Below, in pieces: positions 51,921 through 60,978 of a DNA stretch of 64,000 bases. The DNA lies in contig NZ_JAKUKA010000001.1 of the NCBI RefSeq assembly GCF_023156195.1, forward strand, positions 5,456,001 through 5,520,000. Direction: 5' to 3'. How positions within the stretch are numbered: position 1 is the first letter of the stretch; each line of letters starts with the position of its first letter. Both the position numbers and the translations under genes were made by a program. The stretch comes from Chitinophaga sedimenti. Its GTDB lineage: Bacteria > Bacteroidota > Bacteroidia > Chitinophagales > Chitinophagaceae. The notes beneath the pieces are model-generated. The model saw only the letters and a list, made by a program, of their open reading frames with translations, did no database searches and had not been told where the DNA came from.

Positions 51921-53008
51921 TTATTTGATTATCTGTTCGAAGTCTACATAGTATCTTCCCGAAGCGGTAAGCTGGCCTAAAAGGATCCGGCGCACGGTAT
52001 CCGCAACCATTGCCCCTCCTAAAACGACAGAAGAGGCCAGTTGGGGCCATGTCGTAATGGTTTTTCCTATTTCAGCGAGTGATTGCTTCATCCTCGGCGA
52101 CATATTATGCATGTCTACCATAGGACCAAGGATCGGTACTTTTTCCTCATTAGACAGGTTTTTCAGTGTTTTTACATCAATATCCGGGATAAGTCCGTGC
52201 ATCATCGGGTATTCCGGGTCCAGTCGTACCGCTCAATATCCAGCATGCCCCGATCGTTCATTTCCATCACTACCGGCAGTTTCATGGCCTTGGCCTTAAT
52301 GCGGCTGATAATTTTTATATCGATGCCGTCGCATTCTTCTATGAGCAGATCGGAGCCTCCGAGTATATCGTCGAGGTTGTCGTCGGTGGCGCCTTCGTTA
52401 AAGCAGGTGACTTTAATGAAGGGGTCCAGTTCTACTATTTCCCTGGCGGCAATCACCACTTTCGGGATGTTCAGGTTATGGATGCCCGTCCTGATCCGGT
52501 TCATGTTAGATAGTTCCAATGCATCGAAGTCTGCCAGGCGCAGTTCGCCGCACAGGCGCTCCATGACCGGGGTAAGGGCGATGGACTGCCCAACGGAAAG
52601 GCCGATGATCGCCAGTTTTTTTGTGGACAGCAGGTCGCGCTCTTCTTTGGTGATTTTCTGCATGTTACGGGCGGTGCGGAGTTCTATAAACTCGGCCTCG
52701 TCTACAATATGCACAACGCGGCGCGCCCAGGGATAATATACCCATACGCCATAGGCTTCGGTGGGTGTATCGCCGAGCTTGTCTGCCACCAGCGCGGTAA
52801 TTTCCTCCGGTGTAAGTCTTTTGGTGGGATGTTGGATTTTAACCAGTTCCCTCAGTTGGACGTCCAATTCATCGTATACATGAATCTCCTCCTGCTGTTC
52901 GAGCAAGGTAATCAGGGCCTGTTTCTGTGCGGTATTCCCCAGGCGGTAAAATGCCGGGGTGTATCCAAGCTCTTGGTGTTTGTCTCTGTTGACGCGATTC
53001 TGGATCAT
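51921..53008 (-). CDS. ThiF/E1-like adenylyltransferase, Rv1355c-type (one frame break)
   Basis: About 362 residues. An N-terminal helical domain (EIHVYDELDVQLRELVKIQHP, YGVWVYYPWARRVVHIV) is followed by an E1-like Rossmann domain: IIGLSVGQS nucleotide loop, ADFDALELSNMNRIR (metal/ATP-binding Asp and Arg) and LIEECDGIDIK. The zinc CxxC pairs and a clear catalytic Cys of MoeB/ThiF are missing, so it may activate a carboxylate as the adenylate without thioester formation. The order of domains matches the first half of Rv1355c-family proteins. One G is missing on the plus strand at 52220-52223 (CCAG for CCAGG), restoring ERYDLDPEYPMMHG. Confidence 0.85.
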
Positions 53009-53315
53009 CTTACTGCCTTGCGGCGCTTTTATCTTAATAATATGTTATGCTCTTACGTTTTACTAAATTGGGCTAATCTAACGCTCCCAGAATTATTCCA
53101 AAACTATTACTCTTTTCGATTTATCACCGCCTTATGAGCGGCCATTTATAATTTAAATATAAATGGTTAAAAAACGGAATGTATACCGCTCTTTATCACA
53201 GCGCAGTGTGTTAGCACTACGCGCTAAAATCTTAAGAATAAAATATTGGTGCGATAACCGCTGCGGCGTTAATCGCTGATGTTGTTGTATTAATTAATAA
53301 GAGCAAATCAAAGTC
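53009..53315. other. Intergenic region upstream of the ThiF-like gene
   Basis: AT-rich, with hairpins at about 53200-53226 (GCGCAGTG / CACTACGCGC) and 53251-53278 (GCGATAAC / GTTAATCGC). It should hold the promoter of the ThiF-led unit. No gene seen. Confidence 0.5.
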
Positions 53316-53516
53316 TTAACAATCACAAGAAGAGTAAACAAACGACCTATTATCGAATGCCCGGGGAAAGCGATCATCAGGTTTCAACTCCTGAGCACGG
53401 CTAATAACGCTCGTAACCTGCTGCTGAGGCAAGAAATGGTTAAAACAGTTGAAACAATTAGGTGTACTACTACCATAGGTTATGTAGTAGGCTTCACCAG
53501 GGACAAATAGCTTCAT
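53316..53516 (-). CDS. Small Cys-containing peptide, unknown
   Basis: 66 residues, MKLFVPGEAYYITYG at the start, CFNCFNHF in the middle and SSCDC at the very end. No classical signal peptide or membrane helix. It lies 307 bases upstream of the ThiF-like gene on the same strand and could be a substrate or a regulator of that unit, or an unrelated ORF. Four cysteines in two CxxC/CxC groups could also bind a metal. Confidence 0.4.
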   Translation of the reverse strand: MKLFVPGEAYYITYGSSTPNCFNCFNHFLPQQQVTSVISRAQELKPDDRFPRAFDNRSFVYSSCDC

Positions 53517-53706
53517 TGCTAAAATCGATTAAAAACTTAACTGCTACACAAGAATGATAAAGTAAAATAGCAATTAATTTCAAATTATACTATAATATTC
53601 TATTAGATTTCTTGTAATTATAACAATAAAAGCGAATATGGGTTAAATTCTTAGTGGGTTTAATCATGAATTAATTTATGATGCGTTTCGAATGATTGGT
53701 GTAAAA

Positions 53707-53740
53707 TTTGTGCATAGAACTGCCTGATCCTTTAGATTTG
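53707..53740 (+). promoter_or_regulatory. Promoter of the superoxide dismutase gene
   Basis: TTTG (53707-53710), 22-base spacer, TAGATTTG (53733-53740), 30 bases before the ATG. Both boxes match the Bacteroidota consensus. Confidence 0.75.
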
Positions 53741-53770
53741 TAATATCAACATGCTTTAATAGCCTTTAAT

Positions 53771-54496
53771 ATGGATAAAAGAGAATTTCTCAAAATTGCA
53801 GGTATTGCGGGCGCCGCTGCGGTGGTAAGTCCCAAAGGCTTATTTGCCCAGCCTGCCACGGGCGCCGCTATTCTTGATCAGAAAGCGCCTTTTACCCTGC
53901 CCGAGCTGCCCTACGCCTATGGCGCACTGGAGCCGAGCATCGATAAAATGACGATGGAGATCCACCACGATAAGCACCACGCCGCCTATGTGAAGAACCT
54001 GAACGACGCCCTGCCGGGTACGCCCTTCGCTTCTCTCAGCCTGGAGCAAATCCTCGCTAAGGTGACGGAAAAGGACAAAGCCATCCGCAACAATGGCGGT
54101 GGTCACTATAACCATAGCCTTTTCTGGACTATTCTCGGTGCGAAGCGCACTTCTCCCTCCGCTAAATTTGCGAAAGCGTTAGAAGCTTCGCTCGGCCCCT
54201 GGGAGCAGCTGCAGACCAAATTCAACGATGCCGCCAAAGGTGTTTTCGGCTCCGGCTGGGCATGGCTCATTGTGAAAAAGGATAAATCACTTGCCATCAC
54301 ATCTACGCCTAACCAGGACAATCCCCTCATGACACAGATCGTGAAAGAAGCGGGTACGCCTATCATGGGCCTCGACGTATGGGAACACGCTTACTACCTG
54401 AAGTACCAGAACAAGCGCCCTGACTACATTGCAGCCTTCTGGAACGTAGTAAACTGGGCGGAAGTAGAAAAACGCTACGAAGCGGCGATTAAGTAA
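53771..54496 (+). CDS. Superoxide dismutase (Fe/Mn), exported
   Basis: 241 residues, frame intact. Converts superoxide to hydrogen peroxide and oxygen. The four metal ligands can be placed at H65 (MEIHHDKHH), H115 (GHYNHSLFW), D202 and H206 (DVWEHAYYL). It is longer at the N-terminus than cytosolic SOD: MDKREFLKIAGIAGAAAVVSP resembles a Tat-type signal with Lys-Arg in place of Arg-Arg, so the enzyme is likely periplasmic. Whether it prefers Fe or Mn cannot be told from these residues alone. Confidence 0.95.
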   Translation: MDKREFLKIAGIAGAAAVVSPKGLFAQPATGAAILDQKAPFTLPELPYAYGALEPSIDKMTMEIHHDKHHAAYVKNLNDALPGTPFASLSLEQILAKVTEKDKAIRNNGGGHYNHSLFWTILGAKRTSPSAKFAKALEASLGPWEQLQTKFNDAAKGVFGSGWAWLIVKKDKSLAITSTPNQDNPLMTQIVKEAGTPIMGLDVWEHAYYLKYQNKRPDYIAAFWNVVNWAEVEKRYEAAIK

Positions 54497-54513
54497 CCGC
54501 TTCGTTAAAATAC

Positions 54514-54551
54514 AAAGCCCCCTGACGCGGAATGTGGCAGGGGGCTTTTTT
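54514..54551 (+). terminator. Superoxide dismutase terminator
   Basis: AAAGCCCCCTG (54514-54524) / CAGGGGGCTTT (54538-54548), then Ts. Also placed to end the convergent GT39 gene. Confidence 0.9.
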
Positions 54552-54562
54552 ATGTCGATATT

Positions 54563-56188
54563 TTAAAACTTGCGTTTAAAGAACACGAAGCCGTTCTTTT
54601 CACCGGTGAGCTCAGGCTCGGGTGGTGAATGTATTTGTCTTTATGATTGATGCGGCAGATGAAGTATACCGGTTTATCCATCGGCCCCGTGAGCAGCCAC
54701 TCTTTATCATACTGGTGCGGATTGCTGTGCGGCTGTTTCCGGGAGTAAAACAGGTGCGCGTAGCTATGATAGTTCAGCGGATATACGTATACATCTTTAC
54801 CTGCAAAGGATTTGAAGTATTCGATCGCTGCGTTCTGCGAGTACAATTCAACTTTTGGTACAAAGTGCGCCATGGTTACCTGTATCAATATCAGCGAACT
54901 GAAGAACAGGGTGAACAACGCCGGTTTGATTTTATTGCGCAGCAACAGCACGCCACCCACGATCACAGCTACGATGTAAAACAGTCCGAAGCCTGTTTCT
55001 GCAAAACTCGGGCACATCCGCTTCCAGGTTCGCACGGGCAAACTTATCGCCAATGTGCGGGATCAGTTCGGCTTTGTATAACCCTACCAGCGGCAGCAGG
55101 GCAATGAGCAGTCCGAGTAAGCAACCGATAAAGATCAGCAGGCCCACCTGCCATTTGCGCAAACTCAGTTTACCTTCGGCCAGGCGGTATACAAACAGCG
55201 CGGCCAGGAAACTCAGCGGGAAGTAGCAGAGTGACGAGTAGTGTACGATTTTGGTGGTAACGATCGAGAAGAGCAGGAGCACCACGAAAAACAGTATCCA
55301 CATCCATCTTTTCAGATCTTTTAATTCTGTACCCTCGCTGGTATAGATCGATTTACCGCTGCGGCGGCCACGGATCCAGCCCAGTAAAAATATGCTTGCA
55401 GGGAAACAGCCGACCAGCAACACGATCCAGTGGTAAAAAAACGAACCGCCATGACCCGCATCCGGGGTGCTGAACAGGCGTACCTGGTAAACGAGGAACT
55501 CGTTCACGAACCACCAGCCGTGCGAAATAATCTCGTAACCGAACCACAGGGCGGGGATCAGCGCTGCAAATACAGTGATCAGCAGCAGGTGTATCCATTT
55601 AATTCCAATGCGGAATTTATTGAGTATCCAGTAGGAGAGGAGGCACAGCACGCAGATGATGATCGCGGCCGGCCCTTTCGTAAGTACCGCGAGTCCGAGC
55701 ATGGCGCCGCTCAGGATAGCCATACGTAAAGGCTTGCCGCTCCAGTTGATTCGGTAGGCAAAATATACAGAAAGGAAAATGAACAGGTTAAAAGTGGGAT
55801 CAATGATGCCCGACTTAAAATAGAAATGGGGCAGCCAGGACCCTGCGTACACAAGCGTCCACCACCAGGCAAACTTTTCGTCGACCAGCTTTTTGCCGAT
55901 AGCAAAGAAGCTGAGCAGGGTAGCGATACCTACCATAGCGTTGGGAAAGCGGGCAGCGAATTCATTTACGCCAAAGGCTTTCATGCTCAGCACCTGCAGC
56001 CAGATAAACAATGGCGGCTTTTCCCAGAAGGGGCGGAAGTCGATCTGCACCTGGGTGTAGTTACCAGTGGCAATCATTTCCCGGGCAGCCTCGGCAAAAT
56101 TGATTTCGTCCCAGTCAAACAGATGTACTGCGCCCAAGAAAGGAATGAAAAGCAAAGCGGCCACCAGGGCAATCAACAGGTACTTCAT
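54563..56188 (-). CDS. Glycosyltransferase family 39 (ArnT/PMT-like) membrane protein (two frame breaks)
   Basis: About 541 residues with some twelve membrane helices. GT39-type hallmarks: an acidic pair in the first periplasmic loop (DWDEINFAEAAREM), FRPFWEKPPLFIWLQ, and a C-terminal soluble part. Such enzymes move a sugar from a polyprenyl phosphate to lipid A, protein or another envelope acceptor; the acceptor here is unknown. Breaks near 55010 (VPxF/SFAETGFGLFYIVAVI) and 54612 (restores HPEPELTGEKNGFVFFKRKF and a stop at 54563-54565). It follows a PAP2 phosphatase gene by 24 bases, and a lipid-phosphate recycling link is plausible. Confidence 0.88.
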
Positions 56189-56212
56189 GAAGGATTCGTA
56201 TTTAAAAAAGCG

Positions 56213-56903
56213 TTAGGCCGTTGCGTTGAGCGTGCCGGTCGGAATGCCCGGTGCCTGGTTGCTGATACAGCCGGAACTCGGAGTTCTTCCTTTTATTAAT
56301 TCGAAGGCGGTAAATATGGCCAGGCAGCTGCCTGTTCCGATAATACTGCCAATGTAAACATCCTCAAAAAAGTGCTGGGCCAGGTAGATGCGTGACCAGG
56401 CCGCTGTTAACGCCAGTACGAAGGCTACGGCTGCCAGCGTTTTGTTACGCAGCGCCAGTGCCAGGAAGCAGAACATGCCAAAGGCGGTGGCGGTGTGTCC
56501 GGACGGGAAGCTTAGCGATTTGTGCACCCGTACCCGTGGATACGGTGTGAATCAGACTCGTGTCCTCAAAATACGCCATCGGGCGCGGAGCACCCATATG
56601 GTGTTTGATCAGCTGCACGATCAGTGCAACCATCAGCAGGGTAAGTCCTCCCATCAGGAACAGTTTCCATTTGCGCATCACCAGCAATACGGCCAGCAGG
56701 ATGCCAAATGCCCAGCCATCGCCCAGCCAGGTGAAAACCGAAAAGAAGTAATCTCCAATGGGCGCATGCGCCTGGTTGATCCCTAAAAATAGTTCCTCTT
56801 TCGTAAAGAACATCATTTGCAATGTGCCGCCAATGGCCAGCCAGAGCATAAAGGGCAGGAAGAAATATGAGTTTTCCCGCACCAGTGTTACCAGTGTTTT
56901 CAA
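56213..56903 (-). CDS. PAP2-family lipid phosphatase (one frame break)
   Basis: About 230 residues, six membrane helices. The three PAP2 motifs are present: KHHMGAPRP, PSGHTAT and SRIYLAQHFFEDV. It likely removes phosphate from undecaprenyl diphosphate or a phospholipid. The frame shifts near 56530 (STGTG/VHKSLSFPSG). The last 25 residues (GRTPSSGCISNQ onward) do not look like the family and may be read out of frame. Upstream of the GT39 gene and same strand. Confidence 0.9.
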
Positions 56904-56970
56904 GGTAGAGCGTTTTTCAGTTGTAGGTTGTAGGTTTTTGCTCGTACGCCTCTAAGTCAATCTCTAAAGT

Positions 56971-58413
56971 CTATTCTTCTATTTTAAGCTGTCGTTTACT
57001 GTTATAAATTTTTTTGATCTTTTGCCATGAACGGAAATAGAATTCCTTGTTGAATAACTGGGAATCGTTCATTGCCTTGTATACAAGGAACGCGGCAATC
57101 GGCATCAGTACTATATTGGAAAGCCACATACCGCTCCAGGTCATCATCACACCACCGCGGGCCATTTTCTCCCCAATCATAAAGAAAATATTGAATACCA
57201 CAAAGAAAATCACCGCAAATACAAGAGGGGTACCCAATCCGCCTTTGCGGATAATGGAGCCCAGCGGCGCACCAATGAGGAACAATACTACACAGGCAAA
57301 GGCCAGGGTAAACTTACGCTGCCACTCTACTTTGTGCAACAGCACCTTGCCATGTTGTTCTTTAAACTCTGATGCCAGCGAACCAATGTTCGTCTGCGCC
57401 TCGCGGATACTCTGTTCTGCCCTGTCCAGTGTATAACGCCGATCTTTCTCCGGTATTATCTGCATGAAGCTGTCGGCTTTCAAAGCGGGTGGCTTTTCCA
57501 TCCAGCCGGTATCTTTCCAGCGGTAAAAGCCATATCGTGAACTTACATAAGCGTTTACCCTTTGCTGGTAGCCCTTTTCCACTTTTTGCAGGGAGTCGAT
57601 GGCTATGTCCAGCTGCCGTACATTCAGCATCTGCTGGTTATCCTTAAAGTTCTCTTCGTCCGTACTGTTAAGTGCGAACTCGCTGAGGTCAAATGCTTTC
57701 TTGTATCGCTTAAAACCCTGGCGCACCAGCTGGTTTTTTTCTGTGGACGTGCCATTACTGCGCTCCTCGTACCGCCAGCCATTTTCCAGGATGAAGTACA
57801 GGAAGCGTTTATCGTCCGAAATCTGCATCACGCCTTTTTCGGCCATGGTGAGGTTGTCGTACCCGCCACCACCATTCTGGTCGTAGATCATTACCTGGTG
57901 AATGGTTTTATTGTCGGGGTCCTTGCTGGCTACCTTAATCGTATAACCGTTGATTTCCGTATAAAACACACCGGGCTTGATGTTAAAGGCTGGTTTGGAA
58001 TTGGTGATGCGCCACAGCAATGATTTGGATTTGAGGTTGGCGACCGGAATCACATAATTCGAAAACAGGAAGGCGAACAGGGCGATGCCCATACATACGA
58101 TGAGCAGGGGGCGGATAAAACGCAGCAGGGAAATGCCGGCCGATTTGATCGCTACCAGTTCAAAACTCTCGCCCAGGTTACCGAAGGTCATGATGGAAGA
58201 CAGGAGTACCGCCAGCGGGAGGGCCAGTGGTACGAGACTGGTGGTGGTGTACAGCAGCAGCTGTAAGATCACCGTGGTTTCCAGGCCTTTACCTACCAGG
58301 TCGTCGATGTATTTCCAGAGAAATTGCATGATCAGCACGAACAGCGTTACAAAAAATGTAGCGATGAACGGGCCCAGGAAGGCTTTTATGATCAGTTTGT
58401 CGAGTTTCTTCAC
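56971..58413 (-). CDS. LptF/LptG family permease (YjgP/YjgQ)
   Basis: About 480 residues, frame intact. Three N-terminal membrane helices (IIKAFLGPFIATFFVTLFVL), a periplasmic beta-jellyroll of about 270 residues, and three C-terminal helices (FAVIFFVVFNIFFMIGEKMARGG). It forms, with LptB and a partner, the inner-membrane part of the LPS exporter. The GTG at 58413 (VKKLDKLIIKAF) is the preferred start; the frame stays open to 58476 but that extension is Cys/His-rich and unlike the family. Confidence 0.9.
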   Translation of the reverse strand: MKKLDKLIIKAFLGPFIATFFVTLFVLIMQFLWKYIDDLVGKGLETTVILQLLLYTTTSLVPLALPLAVLLSSIMTFGNLGESFELVAIKSAGISLLRFIRPLLIVCMGIALFAFLFSNYVIPVANLKSKSLLWRITNSKPAFNIKPGVFYTEINGYTIKVASKDPDNKTIHQVMIYDQNGGGGYDNLTMAEKGVMQISDDKRFLYFILENGWRYEERSNGTSTEKNQLVRQGFKRYKKAFDLSEFALNSTDEENFKDNQQMLNVRQLDIAIDSLQKVEKGYQQRVNAYVSSRYGFYRWKDTGWMEKPPALKADSFMQIIPEKDRRYTLDRAEQSIREAQTNIGSLASEFKEQHGKVLLHKVEWQRKFTLAFACVVLFLIGAPLGSIIRKGGLGTPLVFAVIFFVVFNIFFMIGEKMARGGVMMTWSGMWLSNIVLMPIAAFLVYKAMNDSQLFNKEFYFRSWQKIKKIYNSKRQLKIEE

Positions 58414-58548
58414 CAGTCTGTTTATGTTTGGGCGGTGGCATGAAAGCCGGCCGCAATAGGCTATTTTTGCGATCACAAAGTTAACACGAATCCTCCAAGG
58501 AGCGTGTACAGAAAGCTAAAATACCGTTAATTTATTTCGGACAAAACT

Positions 58549-59160
58549 ATGGAGCAATTTGGGTTAACACCGCAGGAGCGGAATATCGTCACCAATGCTG
58601 ATTGGATTTTTCAGAAACTGGTTATTACGGACAAGGTGTATACGATGTTTGGTGCGCTGCACGAGCGGCTGGCGGCGCATCCGTGCACGGCCTCCTTTCC
58701 GTTTCCGGAGGGCTGCCTGCAACGGGGCGCTAAAATATCCAAAGGAGAGCGTTACCGCGATCTGCCGTATGTGATACTCGACTATCCGCGGAGTTTCGCC
58801 GGGCATAGCATCTTCGCATTCCGCACCATGTTCTGGTGGGGACGTTTTTTCAGCTGTACGCTGCATTTAGCGGGGGATGAAAAGATAAAGTACGAGAAAA
58901 GTCTGCTCGCAGCCAGGGAATTGCTGGCGGCTAACGGGTTTTTCATCTGCGTAAACGAAAGTCCGTGGGAGCACCATTTTGAAGAAGATAATTACCGGCC
59001 TGTAGGGGAACTACCTTTACAGGTATGGGAAAATAACATTCTCGGGCGGCCTTTTGTGAAGTTCGCAAAACGTTATGAACTCGATTTGTGGGAAAACTTA
59101 TTACCAGGCGCGGAGAACGATTATACAACGCTGCTGGGCCTGCTGGATGAGTGGTCGTAG
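58549..59160 (+). CDS. Hypothetical protein, about 203 residues
   Basis: Soluble, intact frame, no signal peptide. It starts MEQFGLTPQERNIV and contains PYVILDYPRSFAG and FRTMFWWGRFFSCTLHLAG, with many aromatic residues. I do not recognise a family or motif. It lies divergent from the LptF/G gene and convergent with the START-like gene. Confidence 0.75.
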   Translation: MEQFGLTPQERNIVTNADWIFQKLVITDKVYTMFGALHERLAAHPCTASFPFPEGCLQRGAKISKGERYRDLPYVILDYPRSFAGHSIFAFRTMFWWGRFFSCTLHLAGDEKIKYEKSLLAARELLAANGFFICVNESPWEHHFEEDNYRPVGELPLQVWENNILGRPFVKFAKRYELDLWENLLPGAENDYTTLLGLLDEWS

Positions 59161-59171
59161 TCAGGTTAAAA

Positions 59172-59551
59172 TCAGTTGCCGATGCGGTGGAAAAGGTCTT
59201 TAATCTGGTAATCCCATAGCTGGCTCTGGTCCGCTACTTCCTTCTTTTCTGCAAAATCCTTGATGATCAGAATTGTCTGGTTGGTAACGTCCGAGATGCG
59301 GATGCGGAACTCAAAAAATTCTTCTTTGGGGGCATGCAGCCAGTGTAAACGGATGAACTCTTCTTCCTCCTGCTCCAATACTTCCGCTTCTTCTGCAGAA
59401 CCATTCCAGGAGAAGGAAAAACATTATCCCTGAAATCTACTTTGTCCGCGAACCATTCACGGAGACCAGCGGGGGTCGATAGAAATTCATATAAGATACT
59501 TGGAGAGCACCGTACCGGATATTCTAACTCATATTGCACTTTCTTTGACAT
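59172..59551 (-). CDS. START-like (SRPBCC fold) domain protein (one frame break)
   Basis: 126 residues, a single helix-grip domain: YELEYPVRCSPSILYEFLSTPAGLREWFAD at the start (given here only as an outline), then SWNGSAEEAEV and FFEFRIRISDVT. Known in Bacteroidota as a START-like domain protein; ligand and role unknown. One T is missing near 59417 (restores NVFSFSWNG). The span is one base short of 127 codons. Confidence 0.85.
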
Positions 59552-59960
59552 TGCTCGGATTTATTAAAAGATCAAATTCATCTATGTTGCAATTATAGAA
59601 AAATATTTAGTCTATCAAAATTATTTTTGAATTTTTTTAAGATAATAAGTCACTCATTTTCACTGCGAATTTATCACCTGATATTACCCTTTTCTCTTAT
59701 AGTTAAAGATTTCTAAACGCGATAAACGGAGTATATACACTTAATCCGTAAATTGCGTGTAGTAAGCAATGTTGACCAATCCCCTCCTTTACTGTAAACG
59801 AATTCAGCCGTGCGTTTGCAGAAAAAACAAGCTTCAATCGATTTTGATTGAAAAAGGTCTAAAGAGACAATATTTTTTTGGGTGACGTCTAAAAAAGTTA
59901 TTTTTGTTCAGCATTCTTCTAAAGTTAACATTTTATTAACCTGTAACTGTTCCGTTTGCT
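59552..59960. other. Intergenic region with rpoD promoter
   Basis: AT-rich, no gene. It contains the rpoD promoter (59877-59906) and the divergent promoter of the START-like gene. Confidence 0.6.
59877..59906 (+). promoter_or_regulatory. Promoter of rpoD
   Basis: TTTG (59877-59880), 18-base spacer, TATTTTTG (59899-59906). The leader to the ATG would be about 50 bases. Confidence 0.8.
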
Positions 59961-59966
59961 ATGTCA

Positions 59967-60836
59967 ATGCGCCAACTAAAAATCACCAAATCTATTACCA
60001 ACAGGGAGTCCCAGTCGCTGGAGAAATATCTTCAGGAGATTGGTAAAGTAGATTTAATTACACCCGAAGAGGAGGTGAACCTGGCGATCCGCATCAAACA
60101 GGGCGACCAGCGGGCTTTAGAGAAACTGACCAAAGCTAACCTGCGTTTCGTTGTATCCGTTGCCAAACAGTATCAGAACCAGGGGCTGTCCCTCTCCGAT
60201 CTGATTAACGAAGGCAACCTCGGCCTTATCAAAGCCGCACAGCGCTTCGACGAAACCCGCGGTTTTAAATTCATTTCTTACGCTGTATGGTGGATTCGCC
60301 AGTCGATTCTCCAGGCTCTGGCAGAGCAATCCCGCATTGTACGTTTACCGCTGAACAAAGTTGGTCTTTCCAACAAAATCAGTAAGGCATATTCTCAACT
60401 CGAACAGGAATTTGAACGCGAGCCGTCTCCGGACGAACTGGCTACTATCCTGGAAATCAATACAGAAGAAGTAGAAGCCACGCTCGGCGTTGCCGCCCGT
60501 CACGTATCTATGGATGCGCCTTTCATTGATGGTGAAGACAACTCCCTGCTGGACGTACTCGAAAATCCGAATGCCTCCAGCGCCGATGAGGAACTGGACC
60601 ACCACGACTCTCTCCGCCGCGAAATTGAGCGCTCACTGTCTACGCTTACCGATCGTCAGAAAGACGTGATTATCCTGTACTTCGGTATTGCTGTAGAGCA
60701 TCCGATGTCACTGGAAGATATCGGCGAAAAGTTTGGCCTTACCCGTGAAAGGGTGCGCCAGATTAAAGACAAGGCAATCACTAAACTGCGTACTACTTCC
60801 CGCAGCAAACTGCTGAGAAATTACCTTGGCAGCTGA
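59967..60836 (+). CDS. rpoD: RNA polymerase primary sigma factor RpoD/SigA
   Basis: 289 residues, the short Bacteroidota form that lacks region 1.1. Region 1.2 (LEKYLQEIGKVDLITPEEE), region 2 (ANLRFVVSVAKQYQNQGL, DLINEGNLGLIKAAQRFD, GFKFISYAVWWIRQSI), region 3 and region 4 with the -35-type helix-turn-helix (LEDIGEKFGLTRERVRQIKDKA) are all present. The ATG at 59967 (MRQLKITKSITNRES) is the usual start; another lies six bases upstream. Frame intact. Confidence 0.97.
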   Translation: MRQLKITKSITNRESQSLEKYLQEIGKVDLITPEEEVNLAIRIKQGDQRALEKLTKANLRFVVSVAKQYQNQGLSLSDLINEGNLGLIKAAQRFDETRGFKFISYAVWWIRQSILQALAEQSRIVRLPLNKVGLSNKISKAYSQLEQEFEREPSPDELATILEINTEEVEATLGVAARHVSMDAPFIDGEDNSLLDVLENPNASSADEELDHHDSLRREIERSLSTLTDRQKDVIILYFGIAVEHPMSLEDIGEKFGLTRERVRQIKDKAITKLRTTSRSKLLRNYLGS

Positions 60837-60875
60837 TAAGCGGTACCACAATTGCATTTTCTTTCTGAAAAAACA

Positions 60876-60883
60876 TATTTTTG
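60876..60883 (+). promoter_or_regulatory. Possible -7 box for ffh
   Basis: TATTTTTG matches TAnnTTTG. It lies directly before the hairpin at 60894, which would then be in the ffh leader. Confidence 0.4.
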
Positions 60884-60893
60884 CAGACCTTAT

Positions 60894-60924
60894 AATGGTG
60901 AATATCCTGATATTCACCATTTTT
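60894..60924 (+). terminator. rpoD terminator or ffh leader hairpin
   Basis: Thirteen-base stem AATGGTGAATATC (60894-60906) / GATATTCACCATT (60909-60921), then TTT. Most simply the rpoD terminator. Confidence 0.75.
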
Positions 60925-60978
60925 CATTAATACCGGTGCTGCCGCCAAACCGGCAGCCTTACAATAAAACCACAAACA

